Part shown: in pieces, positions 8,335 to 16,775 of the stretch
Numbering within the stretch: position 1 is the first letter of the stretch
Layout: the number at the start of each line of letters is the position of its first letter
From: Shimia sp039969785
Lineage (GTDB): Bacteria; Pseudomonadota; Alphaproteobacteria; Rhodobacterales; Rhodobacteraceae
Assembly: GCF_039969785.1 (NCBI RefSeq)
Contig: NZ_JBDVNC010000048.1
Span: forward strand, 1-64,000
Length of the DNA stretch: 64,000 bases
Direction of reading: 5' to 3'
The notes under the pieces: generated by a model
Told to the model about the DNA's origin: nothing
Database searches by the model: none
Seen by the model: the letters and a program-made list of their open reading frames with translations, nothing else
Translations under genes and position numbers: made by a program

Positions 8335-8655
8335 CTAACGACGGTCCTGGGAATTGGCGCGTTTGGCAACATTCGCGCGGATTTCCTGATCGTCAATTTC
8401 ACCCTGAAAGCCTTCGGCGGCCACCAATCCGGGGTATTTCTTGCGATACTTTGCAGTGCAATCTATTTCATCGGGAAATGGCCTGACCCGAACATGCCTG
8501 TATGTATAGGTCGCATGCTGCTGCGTGATATACCCACATTTCCAGCCGATTTCATTTGCCATGACCGGGGTCGGAGACACGCTGGTGGCAGCCGCCAGCA
8601 CCAGAAAATGCGCAGTCACTGATAGGGGTAATAATGAGATTTTTTTACGTTGCAT
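8335..8655 (-). CDS. small secreted protein, unknown
   Basis: This 106-residue protein has a signal peptide (MQRKKISLLPLSVTAHFLVL..., likely cleavage after VMA near residue 33) and two cysteines at 40 and 66 that could form a disulfide. The mature part is basic and Tyr/Arg-rich and matches no domain I recognise. The start at 8655 is supported by GGAG six bases upstream. It ends about 57 bases before the nthA start on the same strand, so it may share the nitrile hydratase transcript, but nothing in it suggests a role in nitrile metabolism. Confidence 0.65.
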   Translation of the reverse strand: MQRKKISLLPLSVTAHFLVLAAATSVSPTPVMANEIGWKCGYITQQHATYTYRHVRVRPFPDEIDCTAKYRKKYPGLVAAEGFQGEIDDQEIRANVAKRANSQDRR

Positions 8656-8880
8656 TTTGCACTCCGCATTAGGTTTGGAATGCCTCAAGGGTAGTCCGGG
8701 GCAGGCAACACGCAGAAAACACTTTGTCGGCATAGAACCGTGGGAAAACTTGATCGTATTTGATTTGCCCGCTTTGATCCGAAATCCACACGTCTTTACC
8801 GCGAAACCACCTTGCCCCCGGCGATAAACTTGCCTACATAGCGCGCTGAACCAACCGAATGCTCGCTCAGACAGGTCTCT

Positions 8881-9243
8881 ATGGAAAACGTCGTTCTCAT
8901 CATCCACCTTGTTCTTGCACTGACCCTGATTGGGGTTGTGTTGATGCAGCGTTCCGAAGGCGGTGGCCTTGGAATGGGCGGCGGCGGCGGTGGTGCCATG
9001 TCTGGCCGCGCAGCAGCGACCGCGTTGGGTAAGTTCACCTGGGTGATTGCAGCCGCGTTTATCACAACGTCCATCGCGTTGACCGTGATTGCCGCGCAAA
9101 ACTCTGCATCCAGCTCTGTGTTTGATCGTTTGGGCACGCAAGCGCCTGCCGAAGAAAGCTCGGTTCCGGCTGTACCGTCGGGTGACTCACTTCTGCCTCC
9201 GGGCGAAGGTGATTCCAGCCCGCTTCTGCCGCGCGCCGATTGA
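8881..9243 (+). CDS. secG: protein translocase subunit SecG
   Basis: This 120-residue inner-membrane protein has two transmembrane helices (about residues 3-22 and 52-72) flanking a glycine-rich cytoplasmic loop (SEGGGLGMGGGGGGAMSGR). That is the SecG arrangement in the SecYEG preprotein channel. The C-terminal ~45 residues are Pro/Ser-rich and low complexity, as in other alphaproteobacterial SecG proteins. It lies directly upstream of pyrG, a neighbourhood common in Rhodobacteraceae, with a ~180-base gap containing a separate pyrG promoter candidate. Confidence 0.93.
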   Translation: MENVVLIIHLVLALTLIGVVLMQRSEGGGLGMGGGGGGAMSGRAAATALGKFTWVIAAAFITTSIALTVIAAQNSASSSVFDRLGTQAPAEESSVPAVPSGDSLLPPGEGDSSPLLPRAD

Positions 9244-9316
9244 TCACCTGGCCCAAGCGGGCCACTACCATAGCTTGAGGCAAAAAATCCGGTCGCAACA
9301 GCATCTTGCGATCCGG

Positions 9317-9346
9317 TTGCCAAACGCTTGCGAATCCTGATATACT
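9317..9346 (+). promoter_or_regulatory. putative sigma-70 promoter of pyrG
   Basis: TTGCCA (9317-9322) and TATACT (9341-9346) are separated by 18 bases and lie ~80 bases upstream of the pyrG start. A small hairpin with a TTCG loop (GACAGT 9365-9370 pairing with ACTGTC 9375-9380) lies in the presumed leader. Assigned by consensus match only. Confidence 0.45.
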
Positions 9347-9424
9347 TAAGTCCCGTGATGCAGTGACAGTTTCGACTGTCCCGGGCGCACAGAATTTTGA
9401 CGATCACGGGGGATGGCCAACCAA

Positions 9425-11068
9425 ATGGCACGCTATATTTTCATTACCGGCGGTGTGGTTTCTTCTCTGGGCAAGGGGCTGGCCTCTGCGGCTCTCGGAG
9501 CATTGCTACAGGCGCGCGGTTACACGGTCCGCCTTCGCAAACTGGATCCTTATCTGAACGTCGATCCGGGCACGATGTCCCCGTTTGAGCACGGCGAAGT
9601 GTTTGTCACCGATGACGGCGCGGAAACCGATCTGGACCTTGGCCATTACGAACGTTTCACTGGCGTTCCGGCGCGCATGACCGATTCAGTTTCGTCAGGA
9701 CGTATCTATTCCAACGTGCTCGAAAACGAACGACGCGGCGATTATCTGGGAAAAACAATTCAGGTCGTGCCGCACGTCACCAACGAGATCAAAGATTTCA
9801 TCAATGTCGGTGACGACGAAGTTGACTTCATGCTGTGCGAAATCGGCGGCACGGTTGGTGACATCGAAGGCCTGCCCTTTTTCGAAGCCATCCGCCAGTT
9901 CAGCCACGACAAACCCCGGGGCCAGTGCATTTTCATGCATCTGACCCTGCTGCCCTATCTCGCGGCCTCGGGTGAGCTTAAGACCAAGCCAACCCAGCAC
10001 TCGGTCAAGGAACTGCAATCCATCGGGATCGCACCTGACATTCTGGTCTGCCGCTCGGAACATCCGATCCCGGAAAAAGAGCGCGGTAAAATTGCGTTGT
10101 TCTGTAACGTGCGCAAAGAATCTGTGGTGGCCGCCTACGATCTGAAATCGATTTACGAGGCTCCGCTGGCCTATCACCGCGAAGGGTTGGATCAGGCCGT
10201 GCTGGACGCCTTTGGCATCGCCCCTGCACCACGCCCGGACCTGCGGGTCTGGCAAGATGTGGTGGATCGCATCCACAACACAGATGGCAAAGTCAACATC
10301 GCCATTGTTGGCAAATACACCCAGCTAGAAGACGCTTATAAGTCGATCAAAGAGGCGTTGACGCATGGCGGCATGCACAACCGCGTCAAGGTAAACGTCT
10401 CTTGGGTCGATGCCGAGGTGTTCGACAAAGAAGACGCAGCCCCCTATCTCGAAGGCTATGACGCCATACTGGTGCCCGGCGGATTTGGCGAACGCGGCAC
10501 CGAAGGCAAGATCAAAGCTGCCCAGTTCGCCCGCGAACGCAAAGTGCCCTATCTGGGCATCTGTCTGGGCATGCAAATGGCCGTGATCGAAGCGGCCCGC
10601 AATGTCGCCGGGATCACATCGGCCGGCTCAGAAGAGTTTGACCACGAAGCAGGCCAGAAACGGTTCGAACCTGTGGTCTATCACCTCAAGGAATGGGTTC
10701 AGGGCAACGCCAAAGTCACGCGCAAGCAAGACGACAACAAAGGCGGCACAATGCGCCTGGGCGCCTATGACGCGGTGCTAACCGACAAGTCCCGCGTGGC
10801 AGACGTCTATGGCGCAACCGCCATCGAAGAACGCCACCGTCACCGGTACGAGGTCGACACAACCTATCGCGACAAGCTTGAAGACTGCGGTCTGAAATTT
10901 TCCGGCATGTCCCCTGACGGGCGATTGCCGGAAATCGTGGAATGGGCGGATCATCCATGGTTCATCGGCGTTCAGTTCCACCCGGAACTCAAATCCAAAC
11001 CGTTTGACCCCCACCCCCTGTTCCGCGACTTTGTGCGCGCCGCCAAAGAAAACTCGCGACTGGTTTAA
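9425..11068 (+). CDS. pyrG: CTP synthase
   Basis: This 547-residue enzyme aminates UTP to CTP using ATP and glutamine. The N-terminal synthetase domain opens MARYIFITGGVVSSLGKGL with the ATP-binding loop. The C-terminal glutaminase domain has the oxyanion stretch PGGFGERG, the nucleophile elbow G-I-C-L-G-M-Q near residue 380 and the His/Glu of FHPE near the end. I take the ATG at 9425, because homologues start MARYIF and the length then matches the family. An ATG at 9413 would add MANQ but sits directly against the GGGGG ribosome-binding sequence. Confidence 0.96.
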   Translation: MARYIFITGGVVSSLGKGLASAALGALLQARGYTVRLRKLDPYLNVDPGTMSPFEHGEVFVTDDGAETDLDLGHYERFTGVPARMTDSVSSGRIYSNVLENERRGDYLGKTIQVVPHVTNEIKDFINVGDDEVDFMLCEIGGTVGDIEGLPFFEAIRQFSHDKPRGQCIFMHLTLLPYLAASGELKTKPTQHSVKELQSIGIAPDILVCRSEHPIPEKERGKIALFCNVRKESVVAAYDLKSIYEAPLAYHREGLDQAVLDAFGIAPAPRPDLRVWQDVVDRIHNTDGKVNIAIVGKYTQLEDAYKSIKEALTHGGMHNRVKVNVSWVDAEVFDKEDAAPYLEGYDAILVPGGFGERGTEGKIKAAQFARERKVPYLGICLGMQMAVIEAARNVAGITSAGSEEFDHEAGQKRFEPVVYHLKEWVQGNAKVTRKQDDNKGGTMRLGAYDAVLTDKSRVADVYGATAIEERHRHRYEVDTTYRDKLEDCGLKFSGMSPDGRLPEIVEWADHPWFIGVQFHPELKSKPFDPHPLFRDFVRAAKENSRLV

Positions 11069-11077
11069 AACGATCAT

Positions 11078-11105
11078 GCGCCTGTTCCCCGGAACGGGCG
11101 CTTTG
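11078..11105 (+). terminator. pyrG terminator
   Basis: GCGCCTGTTCC (11078-11088) pairs with GGAACGGGCGC (11091-11101), with one G-T pair; the innermost pairs must open to form the loop. Three T follow. It begins nine bases after the pyrG stop. Confidence 0.6.
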
Positions 11106-11308
11106 ATCCAGGGCTGGCAGGGCATGATCTCTGGGGCCGCGGCGCCCTCAGCCGTTTTTGGACTGAACACCGCAGGGTTCCGTGGTCGCCCCCCATTTGG
11201 TGCATCCTCTATCGTTTCGGGATTTTTAAGCGGTTCCCCGCGAACTGGATTTCAATCGAATTTTCAAATATCCTTCATTTTTGAGATTTTCACAGATTGA
11301 CACGTCAC

Positions 11309-11803
11309 ATGGACACCCACGAATATCGCTGTGCTTTACCAACCGATGCAAGGCGCTGCTTTGATGTAGAGACATCAGCCTACAATGGCGATGAATCAGC
11401 GACGCTTGGAAAGATTTCAAAGCGTATCGCGAACTATCCTGAGGGCTTTTTGATCCTTGAAATGAATAACACTGTTGTTGGCTTCATAAACAGCGGGTGC
11501 GCCCATAACGTTGAAATGTCTGACGAGGATTTCAAAGAACTCATTGGCCACGATCCGTCTGCGCCGAATGTCGTGATCATGTCCGTGGTGGTTGATCCGG
11601 AATTTCAGGGGCGGGGTTTATCCGCCGCTCTTATGTCGGAATTCGTCAAACGAATGACAGGCGCGAAAAAGGAAACCATCCACCTTATGTGCAAAGAGCA
11701 CCACGTTCCGCTCTACGAGAAGTTTGGCTATCGCTATACGCAACCTTCTGCGTCTGATCACGGAGGCGTGCAGTGGCATGAGATGGTGATGGACCTCCTC
11801 TAG
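11309..11803 (+). CDS. GNAT-family N-acetyltransferase (AANAT-like)
   Basis: This 164-residue protein carries the acetyl-CoA-binding motif A of GNAT enzymes: VMSVVVDPEFQGRGLSAALM, where Q-G-R-G-L-S holds the pyrophosphate. It is followed by LMCKEHHVPLYEKFGYRY, resembling the serotonin N-acetyltransferase-like subgroup. It probably acetylates a small amine, but the substrate cannot be read. ATG 11309 is preferred; a TTG at 11297 is in frame but has no better ribosome-binding site. Codon use is noticeably more A/T-rich than in neighbouring pyrG, and the flanking spacers are A/T-rich, which hints at acquisition by transfer. Confidence 0.8.
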   Translation: MDTHEYRCALPTDARRCFDVETSAYNGDESATLGKISKRIANYPEGFLILEMNNTVVGFINSGCAHNVEMSDEDFKELIGHDPSAPNVVIMSVVVDPEFQGRGLSAALMSEFVKRMTGAKKETIHLMCKEHHVPLYEKFGYRYTQPSASDHGGVQWHEMVMDLL

Positions 11804-12045
11804 TTTTAAAACAATAGATCGGACACAAAGCAGGCCTTCGAGGGGCGTTCAATGGCTGGTATGTGAACAAGGAAATTGGGGAGCTTCAAGGCAATCATAA
11901 CCTTCAACTTCGATCACCCCACCCTGCAAATCCAGCTTCCCACTTTCCGCCCTACCGCTTTTCCAATCCGACACACATCAAACGCACAGGGCCCCGGAAT
12001 CCGGAGCCCATTTTCTTTGGTGATGCTTATTTCTATTTTGGGAAG

Positions 12046-12882
12046 CTATTTAGCGTCCGGCAATGGCGGCATTTGGCGCAGATACAGAACCACGGCATTC
12101 AGATCGTCTTCTGTCATGGCCGCATAGTGATGATATCCCATCGGTGGCATCATCCGCGACCCGTCCGGGCGCACGCCTTTGGTGATCATGGCTTTCACCT
12201 CTGCATCCGAATACCCGGCAAGCCCGTCTTCATGTGGTGTCAAGTTAGACGAAACTGACTTTCCCCAGGGGCCGTGAAACTCAAATCCGCCCGCGCCCAA
12301 ATGCGTGTCAAATTTTGGCCCTTTGTCGCCAAGCGGGGTATGGCATTCCAGACAATGCGCTACGGGTCCCGCCAGATAGGCACCATATTCCACGCTAACG
12401 CCACGTTCCGGCGCGGAAATGCTTTCGATCGGCGGGCCGTATGCGGGGGGAAGCGGAAAGGAATAGGTTGAAAACGGCGTGACGTTATCGCTTGCGGGCA
12501 CCGTACGGATAAACGCGACAATCGAATGCAGATCATCGTCGGACAATCCACGGTAAAGACCAATTGGCATCGGTGGCCCGATCACGGATCCATCCGGGCG
12601 GATGCCTTCACGAATGGCCTTGGCCAGCTCAGCATCGCTCCAATCCGCCACACGACTGCCCGGTGTGATGTTGACCGCCCAAGCCTCCATCGCCGCGCTT
12701 TTCTCGACGATGAAGCCGCCCAGTTCGTTGTCCATGTCCGGCCCGTTCGGCGTTTGAGGCGTATGACAATTGCCGCACCCCGCCGGGCCACGAACCAAAT
12801 ATTCACCGCGCTCAACCGACACTTCCGCAGCCGCGAAATGGGCGGATGTCACCAAAAAAATCACTGATAAAGATAGTCGCAT
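12046..12882 (-). CDS. diheme cytochrome c, periplasmic
   Basis: This 278-residue exported protein has a signal peptide (MRLSLSVIFLVTSAHFAAA) and two class I cytochrome c domains. The heme motifs are C36-G-N-C39-H40 and C177-L-E-C180-H181, each followed by a PPMP- or MMPPMG-type methionine axial ligand region. The layout resembles the cytochrome subunit of membrane dehydrogenases, but no dehydrogenase gene is adjacent. AGGAGG eight bases before the ATG at 12882 fixes the start. It is divergent from the exported protein gene at 13071. Confidence 0.85.
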   Translation of the reverse strand: MRLSLSVIFLVTSAHFAAAEVSVERGEYLVRGPAGCGNCHTPQTPNGPDMDNELGGFIVEKSAAMEAWAVNITPGSRVADWSDAELAKAIREGIRPDGSVIGPPMPIGLYRGLSDDDLHSIVAFIRTVPASDNVTPFSTYSFPLPPAYGPPIESISAPERGVSVEYGAYLAGPVAHCLECHTPLGDKGPKFDTHLGAGGFEFHGPWGKSVSSNLTPHEDGLAGYSDAEVKAMITKGVRPDGSRMMPPMGYHHYAAMTEDDLNAVVLYLRQMPPLPDAK

Positions 12883-13070
12883 TTCCAATCCTCCTAATAA
12901 ATAAGGTCAAATCTCCTGTCCGCATAAAGCGTCACGTTAAGGGCGGTCAGCGCATTGCCAAAGCATTTTTTGCAAAACCCACGGTCGTCACCGCACCTGA
13001 CCACCCTAGCCTCAACACCAAATTCGGGAAAACCTTTGGCGAATTTACATTCCGCGCGTATCCTGACGGC

Positions 13071-13742
13071 ATGCGTATCATTCCGGTTCTCACCCTGTGC
13101 AGCACCCTGATCGCCACTGCAGCCGCAGCGTGCGACGCGCCCGTTTGCGTGGTGGATGCCGAAACTCTGTCGCTTTCCCGCACCATCACCTTTGATGATC
13201 AGCCCAGTTCCTTTGGTGTTGGTCGTCAGGTCGAAAAGGTGCTGGTGCAACCCGGCGTGTCCTTTGGGGAACGCTTTGCCGGCCAGGATCTGACACGCGA
13301 AGGCAATTTTGACAGGGTTGGCGGCACCGCACTTGCCCCACTCACCGTCCTGCCCGGTGCCCCCGGCGAAACGCTGGGCATTCTGCGCCTGATGGCCACA
13401 AGCGTGTTGCACGGCCACGGTCCCGAAGGGTTTCCCAAAGCGGAAGCCACCGGAGAAGGCGCCATTGCGGTGCTGTTTGAAAATGACCAGTCCGCCGTTG
13501 CGTTTGATATTCGCGGCGGCGAACAAGGCGTGGCCATCGTGACATTCCTGCGCCGCGACGGAACCGGCATCCACAACCTGACACTTGGTCCCCTGTCCGA
13601 GGCGACCTATGGCTTTCAGCGCGCCAATGATACTGCCGATATTGCCGGGTTGATCATCGAAAATGCGGACCCCGAAGGCATCGCGCTGGACAATCTGCGC
13701 TTTGAGCGCAACGCCATGCTCAGCTTGTTATCCCTGCGCTGA
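13071..13742 (+). CDS. exported protein of unknown function
   Basis: From the ATG at 13071 this is a 223-residue protein with a clear signal peptide (MRIIPVLTLCSTLIATAAAA), followed by CDAPVC, a possible disulfide pair. The mature part looks beta-rich (FDDQPSSF, ILRLMATSVLHGHG, AVAFDIRGGEQGVAIVTFL, LDNLRFE), similar in style to lectin-like or PEP-CTERM-associated exported proteins, though no sorting tag is present. The reading frame continues far upstream of 13071 but without protein-like sequence. Function unknown. Confidence 0.7.
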   Translation: MRIIPVLTLCSTLIATAAAACDAPVCVVDAETLSLSRTITFDDQPSSFGVGRQVEKVLVQPGVSFGERFAGQDLTREGNFDRVGGTALAPLTVLPGAPGETLGILRLMATSVLHGHGPEGFPKAEATGEGAIAVLFENDQSAVAFDIRGGEQGVAIVTFLRRDGTGIHNLTLGPLSEATYGFQRANDTADIAGLIIENADPEGIALDNLRFERNAMLSLLSLR

Positions 13743-13879
13743 TCCGTATCACCCCTTCGGAGCCCGGCATCCATTTGGGCAACGCCAGCCGGTTTTTTTG
13801 ACCCGCCCGTGCGCTCAATGCTTGCCAACTCAACCAACTTGTTCCAGCCTCCTGCAAAACAAAAAATTTAACGGGGAAC

Positions 13880-14176
13880 ATGATGGCAAAAGGCTATTGG
13901 ATCGGACGCGTCGACGTCGATAATTTTGAGAAATACAAGAAATACGTAACGGCCAACGCCGCACCATTTGCCGAATATGGTGCGCGCTTTCTGGTGCGGG
14001 GCGGTCAATTCGAAAACCCCGAAGGCACATCGCGCAGCCGCAACGTAGTATTGGAATTCCCCTCCTATCAGGCAGCGCTCGACTGTTACAATTCAGCTGG
14101 CTATCAGGCCGCCAGGGCGCTGCGCACCCCGGTCAGCGAATGCGATATGGTCATTGTCGAAGGGCATGATGAATGA
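13880..14176 (+). CDS. DUF1330 family protein
   Basis: This 98-residue protein reads MMAKGYWIGRVDVDNFEKYKKY, with EYGARFLVRGG and LEFPSYQAALDCYNSAGYQAA further on. These are hallmark segments of DUF1330, a dimeric ferredoxin-like alpha/beta fold related to antibiotic-monooxygenase-type barrels. No catalytic role is established. GGGGAAC precedes the ATG. Its TGA overlaps the ATG of the next gene, so it heads a coupled four-gene cluster. Confidence 0.88.
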   Translation: MMAKGYWIGRVDVDNFEKYKKYVTANAAPFAEYGARFLVRGGQFENPEGTSRSRNVVLEFPSYQAALDCYNSAGYQAARALRTPVSECDMVIVEGHDE

Positions 14177-14601
14177 TGTGGGACAATTTGCTGAACCGGT
14201 TGCGCGGCAAGTCGGCAACACCCGCCCTGCCGGAACCTGACGAAAAACTCGCACTTGGCGCTCTTCTGGTGCGTGTGGCAAAATCTGACAACCACTATGA
14301 CGCTGTCGAAATTGGCGAAATCGACCGCATTCTCGCAGGCACATTCCGCCTGAACCCAATCCAGGCCGCAAAAATGCGCGCAACCTGCGAAAAGCTCGAA
14401 GCCGCCGCCCCCGGCACACCCGATTTTGCCCTGCTGATCCGCCAAAACGTCGACTATCCACACCGATTGGAAATGGCGCAGGCCTTGTGGCAGGTCATTA
14501 TGGCCGATGGCGACCACGCCCCCGAAGAAGATGCGACCCTTCAGGAAATCGAATCCATGCTGGGCATTAGCCCGGACGATTCGCTGATCTCACCCAGCTA
14601 A
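14173..14601 (+). CDS. TerB-like protein (first of tandem pair)
   Basis: This 142-residue cytoplasmic protein is all-helical, with the TerB pattern: LALGALLVRVAKSDNHYDAVEIGEIDRIL near residue 30 and LWQVIMADGDHAPEEDATLQEIESMLGI near residue 110. The two acidic D-x-x-x-x-x-E-E-type loops are the metal-binding-like sites of the family. TerB proteins were named from tellurite resistance, but most chromosomal copies have no known function. The gene starts inside the stop of the DUF1330 gene (ATGA), implying coupling, and is paralogous to the next gene. Confidence 0.82.
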   Translation: MMWDNLLNRLRGKSATPALPEPDEKLALGALLVRVAKSDNHYDAVEIGEIDRILAGTFRLNPIQAAKMRATCEKLEAAAPGTPDFALLIRQNVDYPHRLEMAQALWQVIMADGDHAPEEDATLQEIESMLGISPDDSLISPS

Positions 14602-14673
14602 TGCCGATAGTTGGACCTCGCCCGAACACATGGGGCATTGCGGCGCCCGCGCTGGCATCCTACATCTGAACGC

Positions 14674-15114
14674 ATGTTTGCTGATTTTCTCAAGCGCCTG
14701 ACCGCTCCCGCCCCTGAACCGCTGAATGATACTGACGCCCGACTGGCCCTGATGGCTTTGTTGGTGCGCATTGCCCGCACCGATGGCGAATATACCGCCG
14801 AAGAAGCCGACCAGATCGATCGCATCGCGGCACAACGCTATGGCCTTGGCCCATTTGAGGTCACAGCCTTGCGCAAAGAAGCCGAAACGCTGGAAACCGA
14901 AGCCCCCGACACGGTGCGCTTTACCCGGGCCATCAAAGATGCCGTGCCTCTTGATCAACGTATCTCGGTGATCGAGGCCATGTGGCAGATTGTGCTGGCG
15001 GACGGGCAACGCGATGCCGAAGAAGACGCGCTGGTGCGTCTGGCGTCCAATTTGCTGGGCATCAGCGACCGCGACAGCGCCATGGCCCGTCAAAGGGTGA
15101 TCCAAAAGGCATGA
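14674..15114 (+). CDS. TerB-like protein (second of tandem pair)
   Basis: This 146-residue TerB-family protein starts MFADFLKRLTAPAPEPLND, and its helices align with those of its neighbour: LALMALLVRIARTDGEYTAEEADQIDRI and MWQIVLADGQRDAEEDALVRLASNLLGI. The two genes are diverged tandem paralogues. The start at 14674 was chosen because the upstream in-frame sequence is not protein-like. Its stop overlaps the start of the PhnD-like gene by four bases. Confidence 0.82.
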   Translation: MFADFLKRLTAPAPEPLNDTDARLALMALLVRIARTDGEYTAEEADQIDRIAAQRYGLGPFEVTALRKEAETLETEAPDTVRFTRAIKDAVPLDQRISVIEAMWQIVLADGQRDAEEDALVRLASNLLGISDRDSAMARQRVIQKA

Positions 15115-15845
15115 TCGCCAGCCTTTCCATGTATGACCGTCCCGAGACGGCAGAAGCCAATGACCGGCTTTGGAAAGCAATACGATCCCATCTGACCGAC
15201 GCGCCCCGCGATTTGACCCGGGACGCGGATGTCTGGTCTGTCTGGCAATCACCCGAACTGATGCTCGCCCAGACCTGCGGCATGCCATACCGCACACGGC
15301 TTCATCACCATGTCCGCCTTGTCGCCACCCCTGACTACGGCCTGCCCGGTTGTCCGCCGGGCTATTACAATTCCGTTCTGGTGGCGCATCACACCCAAGC
15401 CGCCCAACCGTTATCGGCTTTTGATGGCGCATCCCTCGCCTATAACGAAGCGATGTCGCAATCTGGTTGGGCTGCACCTTTTGCACATTTTACAGAGCAT
15501 GGGCTAAAAATCGGACCACGCACCGCAACTGGCGCACATCGGGAATCGGCGCAAGCGGTGGCAGAACAACAGGCTGACATCGCCGCGGTTGATGCTCTGA
15601 CATGGGCGCTGATCCAGCAGTTTGACGATTTCTCAACCAACCTGACCGAGATCGCGCGCACAGCCCCGACACCGGCTCTGCCTTTTATCACAGCACCGAA
15701 TCGCGACCCTGAACCTATTCGTTGTGCCTTGTCACAGGCTGTCGCGCAATTGTCTGCCGCAGACCGTGGACTTTTGCGGCTCAAAGACATCGTATTTATG
15801 CCGGCGCAATCTTATCTGAACGTACCAACGCCGCCTCAACCCTGA
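15111..15845 (+). CDS. PhnD-like substrate-binding-fold protein without signal peptide
   Basis: This 244-residue protein has the fold signature of phosphate/phosphite/phosphonate-binding proteins (PF12974 type): DVWSVWQSPELMLAQTCGMPYRTRL, then VRLVATPDYGLPGCPPGYYNSVLVAH, and IAAVDALTWALIQQF in the second lobe. It starts MIASLSMYDRP with no signal sequence, and no phosphonate permease or ATPase is nearby, so a role as a periplasmic transporter component is doubtful. Coupling to the TerB genes (ATGA) suggests a shared cytoplasmic process, possibly ligand sensing; that is inference. Confidence 0.75.
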   Translation: MIASLSMYDRPETAEANDRLWKAIRSHLTDAPRDLTRDADVWSVWQSPELMLAQTCGMPYRTRLHHHVRLVATPDYGLPGCPPGYYNSVLVAHHTQAAQPLSAFDGASLAYNEAMSQSGWAAPFAHFTEHGLKIGPRTATGAHRESAQAVAEQQADIAAVDALTWALIQQFDDFSTNLTEIARTAPTPALPFITAPNRDPEPIRCALSQAVAQLSAADRGLLRLKDIVFMPAQSYLNVPTPPQP

Positions 15846-15971
15846 CCATTTGGACAGATTCTCTGGCAAAACGGCAGAATTCCCCGCGCGTCACTCCTTT
15901 TGAACATTGCAATCGCACACTTTTTCATTCCTATTGATGTCCTGAATGCCACGAAAACAATTGGGGTCCCC

Positions 15972-16745
15972 TTGGCTGATACTGCGCCTGTTCTGCAAAT
16001 CCGCGACCTGTACAAAGCATATGGTGATCTTGAGGTTATCAAAGGTGTCGACATTACCGCCCATCGTGGCGACGTGGTTTCATTGATCGGTTCTTCGGGA
16101 TCGGGCAAGTCAACAATTCTCCGCTGCGCCAATTTGCTGGAAGACAGTCAAAAAGGCGAGATCCTGTTCAAAGGTGAACCGGTGTCGTGGAAAGGATCGG
16201 GCCATGCCCGTCATCCCAGCGACCCAAACCAAGTTCTGCGCATCCGCACAAATCTCAGCATGGTGTTTCAACAGTTCAACCTGTGGGCCCACATGACCAT
16301 TCTGCAAAATGTCATGGAGGCACCGGTGACAGTGCTCGGCCGCGACCGGGCCGAAGTCGAAGCTTCGGCGCGCAAATATCTGGACAAGGTCGGCATCGGG
16401 GACAAATGCGATGTCTACCCGGCCCAGCTTTCGGGTGGCCAGCAACAGCGCGCTGCGATTGCACGTGGGCTGGCGATGGAACCCGAAGCGCTGCTGTTTG
16501 ACGAACCGACGTCAGCGCTTGACCCTGAGCTGGAACAAGAAGTTGTGCGCGTGATCAAGGCGCTGGCAGAAGAAGGCCGTACCATGCTGATCGTGACACA
16601 TGACATGAAAATGGCGCACGACGTGAGCAATCACGTGGTGTTCCTGCATCAGGGCATGATCGAAGAACAAGGTGATCCCAAAACGCTGTTTGGATCGCCA
16701 AAATCAGAACGGCTTCAACAATTTCTAAGTTCAACAGCCGCGTAA
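15972..16745 (+). CDS. amino-acid/amine ABC transporter, ATP-binding protein (HisP/GlnQ type)
   Basis: This ~257-residue ATPase energises uptake by the permeases at 17541 and 18428. Walker A is GSSGSGKST, the Q-loop region is MVFQQFNLWAHMT, the signature is LSGGQQQR, Walker B is ALLFDEPTSALDPEL, and the switch His is in IVTHDM. All residues needed for ATP hydrolysis are present. No in-frame ATG precedes the domain; I prefer the TTG at 15972 (MADTAPVLQIRDLYKAYGD), and another TTG at 15900 would add 24 residues. It is the first gene of the transporter operon. Confidence 0.9.
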   Translation: MADTAPVLQIRDLYKAYGDLEVIKGVDITAHRGDVVSLIGSSGSGKSTILRCANLLEDSQKGEILFKGEPVSWKGSGHARHPSDPNQVLRIRTNLSMVFQQFNLWAHMTILQNVMEAPVTVLGRDRAEVEASARKYLDKVGIGDKCDVYPAQLSGGQQQRAAIARGLAMEPEALLFDEPTSALDPELEQEVVRVIKALAEEGRTMLIVTHDMKMAHDVSNHVVFLHQGMIEEQGDPKTLFGSPKSERLQQFLSSTAA

Positions 16746-16775
16746 AAAACAAAAAACCAACCATGGGAGCAATAC

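Noticed and set aside
12046..12882. Methanol or alcohol dehydrogenase cytochrome subunit assignment.
   Set aside because: No PQQ- or GMC-type dehydrogenase gene is adjacent, so only a generic diheme cytochrome call is supportable.
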